From Pseudomonas arsenicoxydans (lineage in GTDB: Bacteria > Pseudomonadota > Gammaproteobacteria > Pseudomonadales > Pseudomonadaceae): a stretch of 64,000 nucleotides of DNA. Shown in pieces: positions 9,951 to 17,471 of this stretch (its first letter is position 1; each line of letters opens with the position of its first letter). The notes beneath the pieces were generated by a model. The model ran no database searches. It had not been told where the DNA came from and was given only the letters and a program-made list of their open reading frames with translations. The translations under genes and the position numbers were made by a program. The stretch lies in assembly GCF_006438915.1 (NCBI RefSeq), contig NZ_RCZE01000012.1:124001-188000 (forward strand), read 5' to 3'.

Positions 9951-10037
9951 CCTTCGCGAGCAAGCCCGCTCCCACTTTTAACCGAGTTCCTCCAGATGGA
10001 ATACGGTCGAATGTGGGAGCGGGCTTGCTCGCGAAGG
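9951..10037. repeat. REPIN (inverted REP pair)
   Basis: Opposed REP arms flank a spacer reading ACCGAGTTCC...GATGGAATACGG. The spacer is nearly the same as in the REPIN at 17367-17452, showing that these are copies of one mobile unit and not chance hairpins. It separates the convergent yegD-like and AI-2E transporter genes. Confidence 0.92.
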
Positions 10038-10074
10038 CGTCAGTTCAGGCAATACACATCCACCGGATGCCTGA

Positions 10075-11088
10075 TCAAACCATCCCCACCTGCCGCAACT
10101 CGCTCTTCAGGTACGCGTAATAAATCGGCCCCGCCACCACCCCCGGCAGGCCGAACGCGGCTTCGAACACCAGCATTGCCAGCAGCAACTCCCACGATTT
10201 GGCACTGATCTGCCCGCCAACAATGCGCGCGTTGAGGAAGTACTCAAGCTTGTGGATAAAAATCAGGTAACCCAGCGCCGCCACTGCGACCCAGATCGAC
10301 AGTGACAGACCGACAATCGTGATCAGCGTGTTCGACATCAGGTTGCCAATCACCGGCAGCAAGCCGAGCAGGAACGTCAGCACGATCAGGGTTTTGGTCA
10401 GCGGCAACTTGATGCCGAACATCGGCAAAATCACCGCCAGGAAGATGGCGGTGAAGAAGGTGTTGAGCAGGGAGATCTTGATTTGTGCGAACACGATGTT
10501 ACGGAAGGCCTGCACCACCAAGTGCAAACGGTCAAACAGCGCAGCGGCCAGCGGTTTTCGTTTGGTCACGTCCGGCACGCGCTGCAAGGCAATGATCGCC
10601 CCCAGCACCATGCCGATCAGCAGCGTCACGAACATGTGCGCCGCATCCTTGCCGACCAGTTGCAGGTCGCTCAAGTGCTTGCTGATCCATTCGCCGATGG
10701 CCACGCGAAACTCACCGGCACTGGCGGGCAGATAGGCGTCGATGAACGGCGGCAGTTGCCCCCGCGCCTTGTCGACCACGTGCATGAATTTATCGAGGGA
10801 CGCGCCGGGGTTTTCCGCTTCGTGCAGCAGGAAACTGATGGCGCCGGCAAAGATCAGCGCCAGCACACTCACCACCAGGGTCCCGAGCAGCGCCACCGCC
10901 AGCCAGCGCGCGCGCCGGCCTTCGATCAGCCGCTGCAATTGCGGCGTGAGCATATTGACCAGCTCGAACACCAGCAGACCCGCCAACAGGCTAGGCAACA
11001 AGCGCAGCGGGATCACCAGCAGCAAACCACCAAAAATGATGACCCAACTGATCAGTAGCAAAACGTGGCGTTGAGAAAACGTTGGCAT
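10075..11088 (-). CDS. AI-2E family transporter (PerM/YdiK-like permease)
   Basis: A 337-residue inner-membrane protein with about seven or eight hydrophobic helices and the family's conserved late segment (L-L-P-V-I-G-N-L, L-G-Y-L-I-F-I-H-K-L-E-Y-F, G-G-Q-I-S-A-K-S-W-E-L-L). Members of this family (PF01594) export the quorum signal AI-2, sodium or other small solutes. The substrate cannot be told from sequence. It is a single gene convergent with the Hsp70 gene. Confidence 0.87.
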   Translation of the reverse strand: MPTFSQRHVLLLISWVIIFGGLLLVIPLRLLPSLLAGLLVFELVNMLTPQLQRLIEGRRARWLAVALLGTLVVSVLALIFAGAISFLLHEAENPGASLDKFMHVVDKARGQLPPFIDAYLPASAGEFRVAIGEWISKHLSDLQLVGKDAAHMFVTLLIGMVLGAIIALQRVPDVTKRKPLAAALFDRLHLVVQAFRNIVFAQIKISLLNTFFTAIFLAVILPMFGIKLPLTKTLIVLTFLLGLLPVIGNLMSNTLITIVGLSLSIWVAVAALGYLIFIHKLEYFLNARIVGGQISAKSWELLLAMLVFEAAFGLPGVVAGPIYYAYLKSELRQVGMV

Positions 11089-11211
11089 ACAGCCTCAAAA
11101 CGAACGGCGTAAAAAGGATTGGCAGTCTGCCAGCGTTCCGGTGGCAGCACTAGGAATTGTGTAGGTCGACTTTGGTCGGGGCTCGGGCGATTTTTTGCGG
11201 CGCCCCGACGG

Positions 11212-11292
11212 GCCTCTTCGCGAGCAGGCTCGCTCCCACATGGATCTATGTTCACAGGACCAATGTGGGAGCGGGCTTGCCCGCGAAGAGGC
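11212..11292. repeat. REPIN (inverted REP pair)
   Basis: Arms CCTCTTCGCGAGCAGGCTCG and GCGGGCTTGCCCGCGAAGAG face each other around about 25 bases. The arms carry small changes compared with the other copies in the window, so this one is older or of a sister sequence type. Confidence 0.9.
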
Positions 11293-11324
11293 CCTCTCAG
11301 CCCCCACACCTTCTGGATCAGAAC

Positions 11325-11771
11325 CTATTTTTTCTTCAGGCAATCACTCATGAACGCCTTGCGCTCATCGCCCTTCAGCGCCTTGGTCGCGGCATCGGCG
11401 TTGCAGGCCTTCATCTTCTCTTGCTGAGGGGTCATGGCTTTCACGTCAGTGGCGGCCGGCGTGGCTTTGAGGCAGTTACTCATGAATGTTTTGCGCTCAT
11501 CACCTTTGAGCGACTTGGTGGCGGCATCGGCGTTGCAGGTTTTCATCTTCTCCTGCTGCGGGGTCATGGCCTTCATTTCAGCGGCGGCTGGGGTCGCCGG
11601 CGCGGCTTTGAGGCAGGTACTCATGAATGTATTGCGCTCATCGCCCTTGAGGCTTTTAGCCGTCGCATCGGCATTGCAGGTTGTCATCTTGTCCTGCTGG
11701 GCAGTGGCCGCGAAGCTCTGGGAACAGAGCAGCAAACCGATCATCAACAAAGGGACACGCAACATCTTCAT
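11325..11771 (-). CDS. psiF: PsiF family secreted protein with three PsiF repeats
   Basis: A 148-residue exported protein. An N-terminal Sec signal (L-L-M-I-G-L-L-L-C-S-Q-S-F-A-A) is followed by three copies of the PsiF unit of about 27 residues (C-N-A-D-A-x-x-K-x-L-K-G-D-E-R-x-x-F-M-S-x-C-L-K), each with two cysteines, joined by A/P-rich linkers and M-T-P-Q-Q-E-K. PsiF was named as phosphate-starvation inducible in E. coli; its molecular role is unknown. The ATG at 11771 is chosen because AAGGAG lies just before it and the signal peptide begins there; a longer open frame upstream has no such support. E. coli PsiF has two repeats, so the third copy is a lineage expansion. Confidence 0.88.
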   Translation of the reverse strand: MKMLRVPLLMIGLLLCSQSFAATAQQDKMTTCNADATAKSLKGDERNTFMSTCLKAAPATPAAAEMKAMTPQQEKMKTCNADAATKSLKGDERKTFMSNCLKATPAATDVKAMTPQQEKMKACNADAATKALKGDERKAFMSDCLKKK

Positions 11772-11835
11772 GGAGTTTTCTCCTTGTTGCCGCACCGATG
11801 GGTACGGCCTCATGCTGGAGTGTAGACAACCCCTG

Positions 11836-12645
11836 TTACACCTTCCTGTTCTCCAGGTGACTGCGTCGATACTGCTCCGGCGTACACGCGGCCTGACGCT
11901 GAAACATTGCGATAAAAGCCGAACCGGTGCTGTAACCCATGTCGAAGGCGATGTCCTGAACACTGCGATGGCTGTCCAGCGCCTCGATCGCCGCCAGGAA
12001 GCGCAAGCGCTGGCGCCATTCACCAAAACTCATGCCCAGTTCGCGAACGAACTGCCGTGCCAAGGTGCGTTCGCTGACGTGGATCTGCGCAGCCCAGTCT
12101 GCCAGGGGCCGGTTATCGCCCGGTTCGGCTTGCAAGGCTTCCAGTATCCCGAGCAACCCCGGACTGCTGGCGTAGGGCAAATAGCATTCATGCACCGGCG
12201 CCAGTTGCAGCTGATCCACCAACACCTGGCCTAGACGAACGTCCGCCTCGTACTCGGGAATTTTCACGTCCCGCACCGCGAAGTCCTTGAGGATCGCTTT
12301 GAGAATGTCGCTGATCGCCAGCGTGCAGGCCTGTTGCGGCAACTCGCGGCACAACGACGGCGCCAGGCACACCGCGCGATAGTTGATCGGCTGATTGCTA
12401 TAGAAGCTGTGCTCGGTCTCGGGCGGCACCCACACCGCGTATTGCGGCGGTGACATGAAACGGCTGTTGCCAATTTCCATGTGCAGCACGCCATTTGCCG
12501 AATACTCGAGGGTGCCCCAAGGGTGGCGGTGAGCCGAGGCGTATTCGTGGGTGTTGAAGTCGGCGTAGCGGAAGTAAATCGGGGCCGGCAGTTCGCTGAA
12601 ATCCAGCAGGTCGATGTGTTTACTGGTCATGCTGTCCGTCATCAA
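11836..12645 (-). CDS. AraC family transcriptional regulator
   Basis: A 269-residue regulator with an N-terminal cupin-like sensor (H-R-H-P-W-G-T-L near residue 40) and two C-terminal AraC helix-turn-helix motifs (around S-E-R-T-L-A-R-Q-F and the second motif I-A-F-D-M-G-Y-S-T-G-S-A-F). The H-R-H-P-W-G sensor type occurs in regulators of exporters. It is divergent from an EamA-family exporter with only about 80 bases between the starts, so it most likely controls that gene and itself. The inducer is unknown. Confidence 0.9.
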   Translation of the reverse strand: MMTDSMTSKHIDLLDFSELPAPIYFRYADFNTHEYASAHRHPWGTLEYSANGVLHMEIGNSRFMSPPQYAVWVPPETEHSFYSNQPINYRAVCLAPSLCRELPQQACTLAISDILKAILKDFAVRDVKIPEYEADVRLGQVLVDQLQLAPVHECYLPYASSPGLLGILEALQAEPGDNRPLADWAAQIHVSERTLARQFVRELGMSFGEWRQRLRFLAAIEALDSHRSVQDIAFDMGYSTGSAFIAMFQRQAACTPEQYRRSHLENRKV

Positions 12646-12728
12646 GAGCCGATTGTCTGGATCGAAGTATAGGCCTGCATCCAGACAAGTGGATAATTGC
12701 CCCTCATTAACGTTCTGGTTTTTTTCCG

Positions 12729-13616
12729 ATGCAATACGCTTATCCCCTGCTGGCCATTTTCATTTGGGCTGGCAACACCGTGATCACCAAAATGTCGGCC
12801 GGGGCCATCTTCCCCGCCGAGATCGGTTTCTACCGCTGGCTGCTGGCCGGGATGCTGTTCACGCCGTTCATGCTCAAACCGGTGATCGCGCATTGGCCGC
12901 AGATTCGTCCGAACCTGGGCAAGATTTTCGTCCTCGGTGTGCTGGGCATGGCGGTCTACCAGAGCCTGGCCTACTTCGCCGCGGCGCTGACCTCGGCCAC
13001 CAACATGGGGATCATTCTGTCGCTGATGCCATTGATGTCGCTGGCCATGGCTATTGTCAGTCTCGGCCAACGCCTGACCGTCGGCGCCTTGGCCGGTGCG
13101 GTGCTGTCGTTTGCCGGCGTATTGGTGGTGGTGTCGTCCGGCAGTCTCGGTGCGTTACTTGAACACGGCGTGAACATGGGTGATGCGATGATGTTGATCG
13201 CCACGCTGGCCTACGCGATTTACAGCACGTTGCTGAAAAAATGGCAGCTGCGTTTGCCGCCGCTGGTGTTGTTGTATTTGCAGGTATGGGTGGCGGTGGT
13301 GGTGCTGTTTCCACTGTTTGCGGTTTCACCGAAAACCGGCCTTACCCTGCAGAACATTCCATTGGTGCTTTACGCCTGTCTGTTGGCTTCGATGCTAGCG
13401 CCACTGGCGTGGATGCAGGCGGTGGTGCGGTTGGGGCCGAGCCGAACCACGCTGTTTTTCAATTTGCTGCCGGTGATTACGGCGCTGATTGCGGCGGCGG
13501 TGCTGCATGAGCAGTTGGCGATGTACCACCTGGTGGGCGGGCTGTTGACGCTGGGTGGGGTGGTGCTTTCGGAGCGCTGGACCACGGTGATTGGCCATAA
13601 GGTCCGGGTTGCCTGA
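12729..13616 (+). CDS. EamA/DMT family transporter
   Basis: A 295-residue inner-membrane protein with ten predicted helices arranged as two EamA repeats of five helices (starting near residues 1 and 145). The second half has the family signature L-A-P-L-A-W-M-Q-A-V and G-P-S-R-T-T-L-F-F-N-L-L-P-V. DMT permeases export amino acids and other metabolites or toxic compounds; the substrate is not evident. It is paired head-to-head with an AraC regulator. Confidence 0.9.
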   Translation: MQYAYPLLAIFIWAGNTVITKMSAGAIFPAEIGFYRWLLAGMLFTPFMLKPVIAHWPQIRPNLGKIFVLGVLGMAVYQSLAYFAAALTSATNMGIILSLMPLMSLAMAIVSLGQRLTVGALAGAVLSFAGVLVVVSSGSLGALLEHGVNMGDAMMLIATLAYAIYSTLLKKWQLRLPPLVLLYLQVWVAVVVLFPLFAVSPKTGLTLQNIPLVLYACLLASMLAPLAWMQAVVRLGPSRTTLFFNLLPVITALIAAAVLHEQLAMYHLVGGLLTLGGVVLSERWTTVIGHKVRVA

Positions 13617-13623
13617 TCTGGCG

Positions 13624-13708
13624 CCTTCGCGAGCAAGCCCGCTCCCACAGTTGATCGGCGTTGCCTGGATGAACGCGGTCAAATGTGGGAGCGGGCTTGC
13701 TCGCGAAG
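13624..13708. repeat. REPIN (inverted REP pair)
   Basis: Opposed REP arms (CTTCGCGAGCAAGCCCGCTC and reverse complement) lie between the convergent EamA and lipase genes, with a spacer of about 34 bases unlike that of the other copies. Confidence 0.92.
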
Positions 13709-13729
13709 AACGATTACTCGGTGTACCTG

Positions 13730-14620
13730 TTAAACACCAGCCGCTTTAAGTCGCGCTGCATGCTCGACAAACAACCGGATCGGCTCGGCGCCCTTCCCCA
13801 CCAATCCCAGCGACTGATTGACGATGTCGAAGTGATCCAGCGGATACTCATCGCCAATGACCGTCCCCAAGTGCGAGCTGTACCGCCCGACCATCCCGTC
13901 GCAATGCCCGACCTCCTTCACAAAGGTTTTGGCAAACAACCGGCAACTGCGATTGGTCCCGTCCAACAGGTTGCGCCCGCGGTCCGTAATGCCGGGCTGC
14001 AGCGTCCCGGACCACGAGTAATAACGCACGCCGTTGACCTCCTCCGGCCCGTGCCCGCCCCAAGTTTCAGGCAAGCCCTGTGGATAACGCTGATTGAACA
14101 GCGCCACGCCTTCAGTGGTGAGCGAGTGATGGGAAGCATGGACATCCACCGGCAGCTTCGGCCCGCGATAACCTGTTTCGAGCAGGCTCATCAACGCAGC
14201 AATCATCCGAACCAGAAAGCTCAGTAACCGGCCCTTGGCGCTGTCATGCGGGTAGTGTTTGTGCAGGTAGTCGGCCAGCTCCGAGCCGTGATTCGGCCCG
14301 GCCACCGAGGTCACCGACGCCACAAGGTCCGGGCGTTTGGCGGCCGCGTACCGGGCTGTGAGCGAACCCTGGCTGTGCCCGAACAGGTTGACCTTCTCGG
14401 CCCCGGTCTCGCGCAGGATTTCCTCGATCCGCGCCAAGAGCTGCTCGCCTCGCACTTCGCAGGAATTGAGCGGCGAGACTTGCACCGCAAACACGGTTGC
14501 CCCACCTTGGCGCAACGCCGAGACGATGCCGTACCAATAGGGGTAGAGCACCAGCCGGACAAACCCGAGCATTCCCGGGACCAAAACCAACGGGTAACGC
14601 GTGGCGAAACCTTGCGACAT
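13730..14620 (-). CDS. Triacylglycerol lipase, P. fragi-type (family I.1)
   Basis: A 296-residue alpha/beta hydrolase that cleaves ester bonds of acylglycerols. The sequence follows the small true lipases of Pseudomonas (P. fragi type) closely: oxyanion segment L-V-P-G-M near residue 13, nucleophile elbow G-H-S83-Q-G, catalytic Asp241 in C-D-G-M-V-G and His263 in Y-P-L-D-H-F-D. The Y-Y-S-W-S-G and W-G-G motifs are also present. There is no clear Sec signal, so it may be cytoplasmic or leave by another route; no lipase chaperone (lif) gene is adjacent. The oxyanion His of H-G is replaced by Pro-Gly. Confidence 0.9.
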   Translation of the reverse strand: MSQGFATRYPLVLVPGMLGFVRLVLYPYWYGIVSALRQGGATVFAVQVSPLNSCEVRGEQLLARIEEILRETGAEKVNLFGHSQGSLTARYAAAKRPDLVASVTSVAGPNHGSELADYLHKHYPHDSAKGRLLSFLVRMIAALMSLLETGYRGPKLPVDVHASHHSLTTEGVALFNQRYPQGLPETWGGHGPEEVNGVRYYSWSGTLQPGITDRGRNLLDGTNRSCRLFAKTFVKEVGHCDGMVGRYSSHLGTVIGDEYPLDHFDIVNQSLGLVGKGAEPIRLFVEHAARLKAAGV

Positions 14621-14739
14621 GGGCGAACGTCCTTGTGGTCGGTGAAATGAAGCAAGACGCGATGCAAGACGTCAGCCAAGCATCGTCACCGAAGATGACA
14701 ACTCGACGACCAGTCTATGACAGCCGCCCCACTTCAGCG

Positions 14740-15045
14740 CTACTTCAACCCAACCACACCCGCCACGATGAGCCCGACCGACACCAGTTTGATCGCCGTC
14801 AGGCTTTCACCCAACAGCGCGAACCCCAGAAACACCGTGCCCAGTGATCCGATGGCGGTCCAGATCGGATACGCGATGCTCACCGGCAACTCGCGCATGG
14901 CCAGGGTCAGGAAGTAAATCCCGCCCACAGCGGCCACGATGGTGATCAGCGACGGCCACAGCCGGGTGAAGCCTTCGGCGTACTTCATGCCCATGGCGAA
15001 GGTGACTTCGAACCCGGCGGCGATCAGCAGAAACAGCCAGGCCAT
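14740..15045 (-). CDS. Small multidrug resistance (SMR) transporter, SugE/Gdx-like
   Basis: A 101-residue protein with four transmembrane helices. The essential proton/substrate glutamate is Glu13 in helix 1 (A-A-G-F-E-V-T-F-A). The sequence M-K-Y-A-E-G-F-T-R-L and A-Y-P-I-W-T-A-I-G point to the SugE/Gdx branch, whose members export guanidinium and some quaternary ammonium compounds. It sits immediately downstream of the broken azoR gene on the same strand, with the start codon adjacent to the azoR stop. No guanidine riboswitch leader is visible. Confidence 0.85.
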   Translation of the reverse strand: MAWLFLLIAAGFEVTFAMGMKYAEGFTRLWPSLITIVAAVGGIYFLTLAMRELPVSIAYPIWTAIGSLGTVFLGFALLGESLTAIKLVSVGLIVAGVVGLK

Positions 15046-15683
15046 CTAAAACTCCCTGGCCAGCGCCAACAGGCGCTGCTCGGCCTCGGCGGCGGAGACC
15101 TGAAAGGTGCGCGCTTCGGACTCTTCGCCCTCGGCGGCGACCACCGTGATGTCGGTGATGCCAATGAACCCCAGTGCCGTGCGCAGCAATGGATCAGCGT
15201 GATTCATGGCTTCCAGCTCACCACCCGGGCCGAAACCGAAGCCGCCGCGGCTGGTGACAATCAAGGCTTTTTTGCCCTGTACCAGCGGCTCATATTGGCC
15301 ACGCCGTTGTCCAGGGTGTGATTGAACGTCAGCCCGAGCCGCACAATCTGATCGATCCAGGCCTTGAGGCCGCTGGGTACGCTGAAGTTGTGCATCGGCG
15401 TGGAAATCACCAGCAGGTGGTGGCCGAGCAGTTCGCTCACCAATTCATCGCTGAAGGCCAGGTCGGCTTGCATCGACAGCGGTCGCGCCTCCGGCTCTGG
15501 GTAAAACGCGGCGGCGATAAAGGCTTCGTTGACCGTTGGGATTAGCGCCCGGCCGACTTCACGACGTGTCAATTGCGCATGAGGATTACGGACCTGCCAT
15601 GCGGAAAGAAACACTTCGGCCAAACGGCGGGAGTGAGAGCGGTCGCCACGGGGGCTGGCGTGAATGGCAAGAATTTTACTCAT
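15046..15683 (-). pseudogene. azoR: FMN-dependent NADH-azoreductase, frameshifted
   Basis: Two adjoining frames together make one AzoR of about 210 residues, an FMN flavodoxin-fold enzyme that reduces azo dyes and quinones. The first frame runs from 15683 with the N-terminal A-S-P-R-G-D-R-S-H-S phosphate loop to F-N-H-T-L-D-N-G-V-A. The second frame carries the expected Q-Y-E-P-L-V-Q-G-K-K-A then V-T-S-R-G-G-F-G and runs to 15046. A single missing base near 15299-15301 (GTGGC-CAATATG) breaks the gene. It is either a real one-base deletion or a sequencing error. It is divergent from a LysR gene that probably regulated it. Confidence 0.85.
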
Positions 15684-15803
15684 CTGAATCTCCTTGGGAT
15701 TACACTCGAGCGGCTTGTGGATTGCAGCTTGATGCTCCCAGCCAACCGCTTCAAATGAGCAGAAATCAGTCGGGATGAATCCATTTCATCCATGGAGTCT
15801 TGA

Positions 15804-16706
15804 ATGTTTGCCTCGTTGCCGCTGACCGCCCTGCGCGCCTTTGAGTCCGCCTCCCGCTTGTTGAGCTTCAAGGCTGCCGCCGAAGAACTCTCGGTGACGC
15901 CGACCGCGGTGTCCCATCAGATTCGTTCACTGGAAACCTGGCTCGGTGTACCGCTGTTCGAGCGTTTACCCAGGCAAGTACGCCTGACCGACGGCGGCGA
16001 ACGATTGTTTCACAGCCTGCACGGTGCCTTTCTGGATGTGGCGCAAAGCGTCGACACCTTGCGCCCGCAGCGCAACGGCGCCAGCCTGACGGTTTCCACC
16101 ACCGCCGCCTTTGCGGCGTTGTGGCTGGTGCCGCGCCTCGGGCGCTTTTATGCGCGCCATCCCGGCATCAGCCTGCGCCTGGACACCCACTGTGAAGTGA
16201 TCGATCTGCATCAGGACGCCAGCGTCGATCTGGTGCTGCGCTACAGTCTCGATACCTACCCCAACCTTTATGGCTTGTGCCTGTTCGATGAGTCCTTTGG
16301 CGTCTACGGCTCGCCCGAGCAAGTCGCGCTGGCCGCCACTCACACGCCGACGCTGATCAGCGTGCGCTGGCACAACTCCAAGTTGTACGCCCACGGCTGG
16401 GCGGCGTGGTGTGCACAGTCGGGCGAGTCATGGCTGGCAGGCAAACCGGCGGTTCGTGAATACGACGAAGAGCATTACGCCCTGCAAGCGGCGATTGCCG
16501 GGCAAGGCCTGGTGCTGGCGAGCAATATTCTGGTGTCGGAAAGCGTGGCCAGCGGGTTGCTGGTGGCGTATCGCGGCGAGATTCAGGTCGATGGCGCCGG
16601 CTATAGCGCGCTGTGCGTGCCGGGTCGCGAGCGGCACCCGCCGGTCCGCGCTTTTTTTGCGTGGTTGCGCGAGGAGGCGTTGCTGTCCGGGCATGCGTTG
16701 GCGTGA
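15804..16706 (+). CDS. LysR family regulator (GcvA-like)
   Basis: A 300-residue LysR-type regulator. The N-terminal winged helix-turn-helix (L-L-S-F-K-A-A-A-E-E-L-S-V-T-P-T-A-V-S-H-Q) covers residues about 18-40, and a LysR substrate-binding domain follows from about 90. The L-P-L-T-A-L-R-A-F-E start and the W-x-x-W-C region are typical of the GcvA subgroup. It is divergent from the broken azoR gene, which is its likely target. If azoR is truly dead, the regulator may now be without its neighbour target. Confidence 0.9.
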   Translation: MFASLPLTALRAFESASRLLSFKAAAEELSVTPTAVSHQIRSLETWLGVPLFERLPRQVRLTDGGERLFHSLHGAFLDVAQSVDTLRPQRNGASLTVSTTAAFAALWLVPRLGRFYARHPGISLRLDTHCEVIDLHQDASVDLVLRYSLDTYPNLYGLCLFDESFGVYGSPEQVALAATHTPTLISVRWHNSKLYAHGWAAWCAQSGESWLAGKPAVREYDEEHYALQAAIAGQGLVLASNILVSESVASGLLVAYRGEIQVDGAGYSALCVPGRERHPPVRAFFAWLREEALLSGHALA

Positions 16707-16820
16707 TGCCGTCGATTACAAATTACATCAAACTTTTCGCCGCACGCATGACTCACAACTGTCGTAGCGATCACTTCTCTAGAGGGTGACGCCCACCGGA
16801 TTAGCCTCCAGGAGAACGAG

Positions 16821-17351
16821 ATGAGTGACATGCATTTGTCTGATGTAACCACGCTTCGCGAACGGGCTCGGCAGAATGTCGAGAATGGCGCGGTCACTGA
16901 AAGCTACAGCGCCGACCTTGATGAGGTACTGCGCCTGCTCAACGCGTCGTTGGCCACTGAACTGGTCTGCGTGTTGCGCTACAAGCGTCACTACTTCATG
17001 GCCAACGGCTTGAAAGCCCATGTGGCGGCCGGTGAGTTTCTCGAACACGCGACCCAGGAAGCCGAACACGCCGACCGTCTGGCCGAGCGTATTGTGCAAC
17101 TTGGCGGGGAACCGGAGTTCAACCCTGATCTGTTGTCGAAAAATTCCCATGCCCAATACGTGGCGGGGAACAATCTCAAGGAGATGGTCTACGAGGATCT
17201 GGTTGCCGAGCGCATCGCCATCGACAGCTATCGCGAGATCATTCAGTACATAGGCGAGAAAGACCCGACGACGCGGCGGATCTTTGAGGACATCCTGGCT
17301 CAGGAAGAAGAGCATGCGGATGACATGGCTGACATTCTGAAAGATTTGTAG
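16821..17351 (+). CDS. Ferritin-like diiron protein (bacterioferritin-related)
   Basis: A 176-residue four-helix bundle protein. Diiron ligand motifs are visible in each helix: A-T-E-L-V-C-V-L-R-Y (about 47), H-A-T-Q-E-A-E-H-A-D (about 80), Y-E-D-L-V-A-E-R-I-A (about 130) and A-Q-E-E-E-H-A-D-D-M (about 160). It resembles bacterioferritin and Dps-like proteins that oxidise and store Fe(II). The haem-binding Met of bacterioferritin is not obvious. A CAGGAGAACGAG ribosome site precedes the ATG. It stands alone before a REPIN. Confidence 0.82.
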   Translation: MSDMHLSDVTTLRERARQNVENGAVTESYSADLDEVLRLLNASLATELVCVLRYKRHYFMANGLKAHVAAGEFLEHATQEAEHADRLAERIVQLGGEPEFNPDLLSKNSHAQYVAGNNLKEMVYEDLVAERIAIDSYREIIQYIGEKDPTTRRIFEDILAQEEEHADDMADILKDL

Positions 17352-17366
17352 CGCCTGACAGACCGC

Positions 17367-17452
17367 CTTCGCGAGCAAGCCCGCTCCCACATTAAACCGA
17401 GTTCCTGAAGATGGAATACGGTCGAATGTGGGAGCGGGCTTGCTCGCGAAGG
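17367..17452. repeat. REPIN (inverted REP pair)
   Basis: Opposed REP arms with the spacer ACCGAGTTCC..GATGGAATACGG, nearly identical to the copy at 9951-10037. It separates the convergent ferritin-like and AsmA genes. Confidence 0.93.
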
Positions 17453-17471
17453 GGCCAGCATGAACAACCCA

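Noticed and set aside
11772..12026. Long N-terminal extension of the PsiF protein
   Set aside because: It overlaps the AraC gene, has no family similarity, and the AAGGAG site and signal peptide mark the start at 11771.
14079..14087. TTATCCACA in reverse as a DnaA box in the lipase gene
   Set aside because: It is a lone site inside a coding sequence; similar single hits occur near 24610 and 33925 and are likely chance.
14740..15045. Guanidine riboswitch ahead of the SMR gene
   Set aside because: The gene starts directly at the azoR stop, so there is no leader in which a riboswitch could lie.
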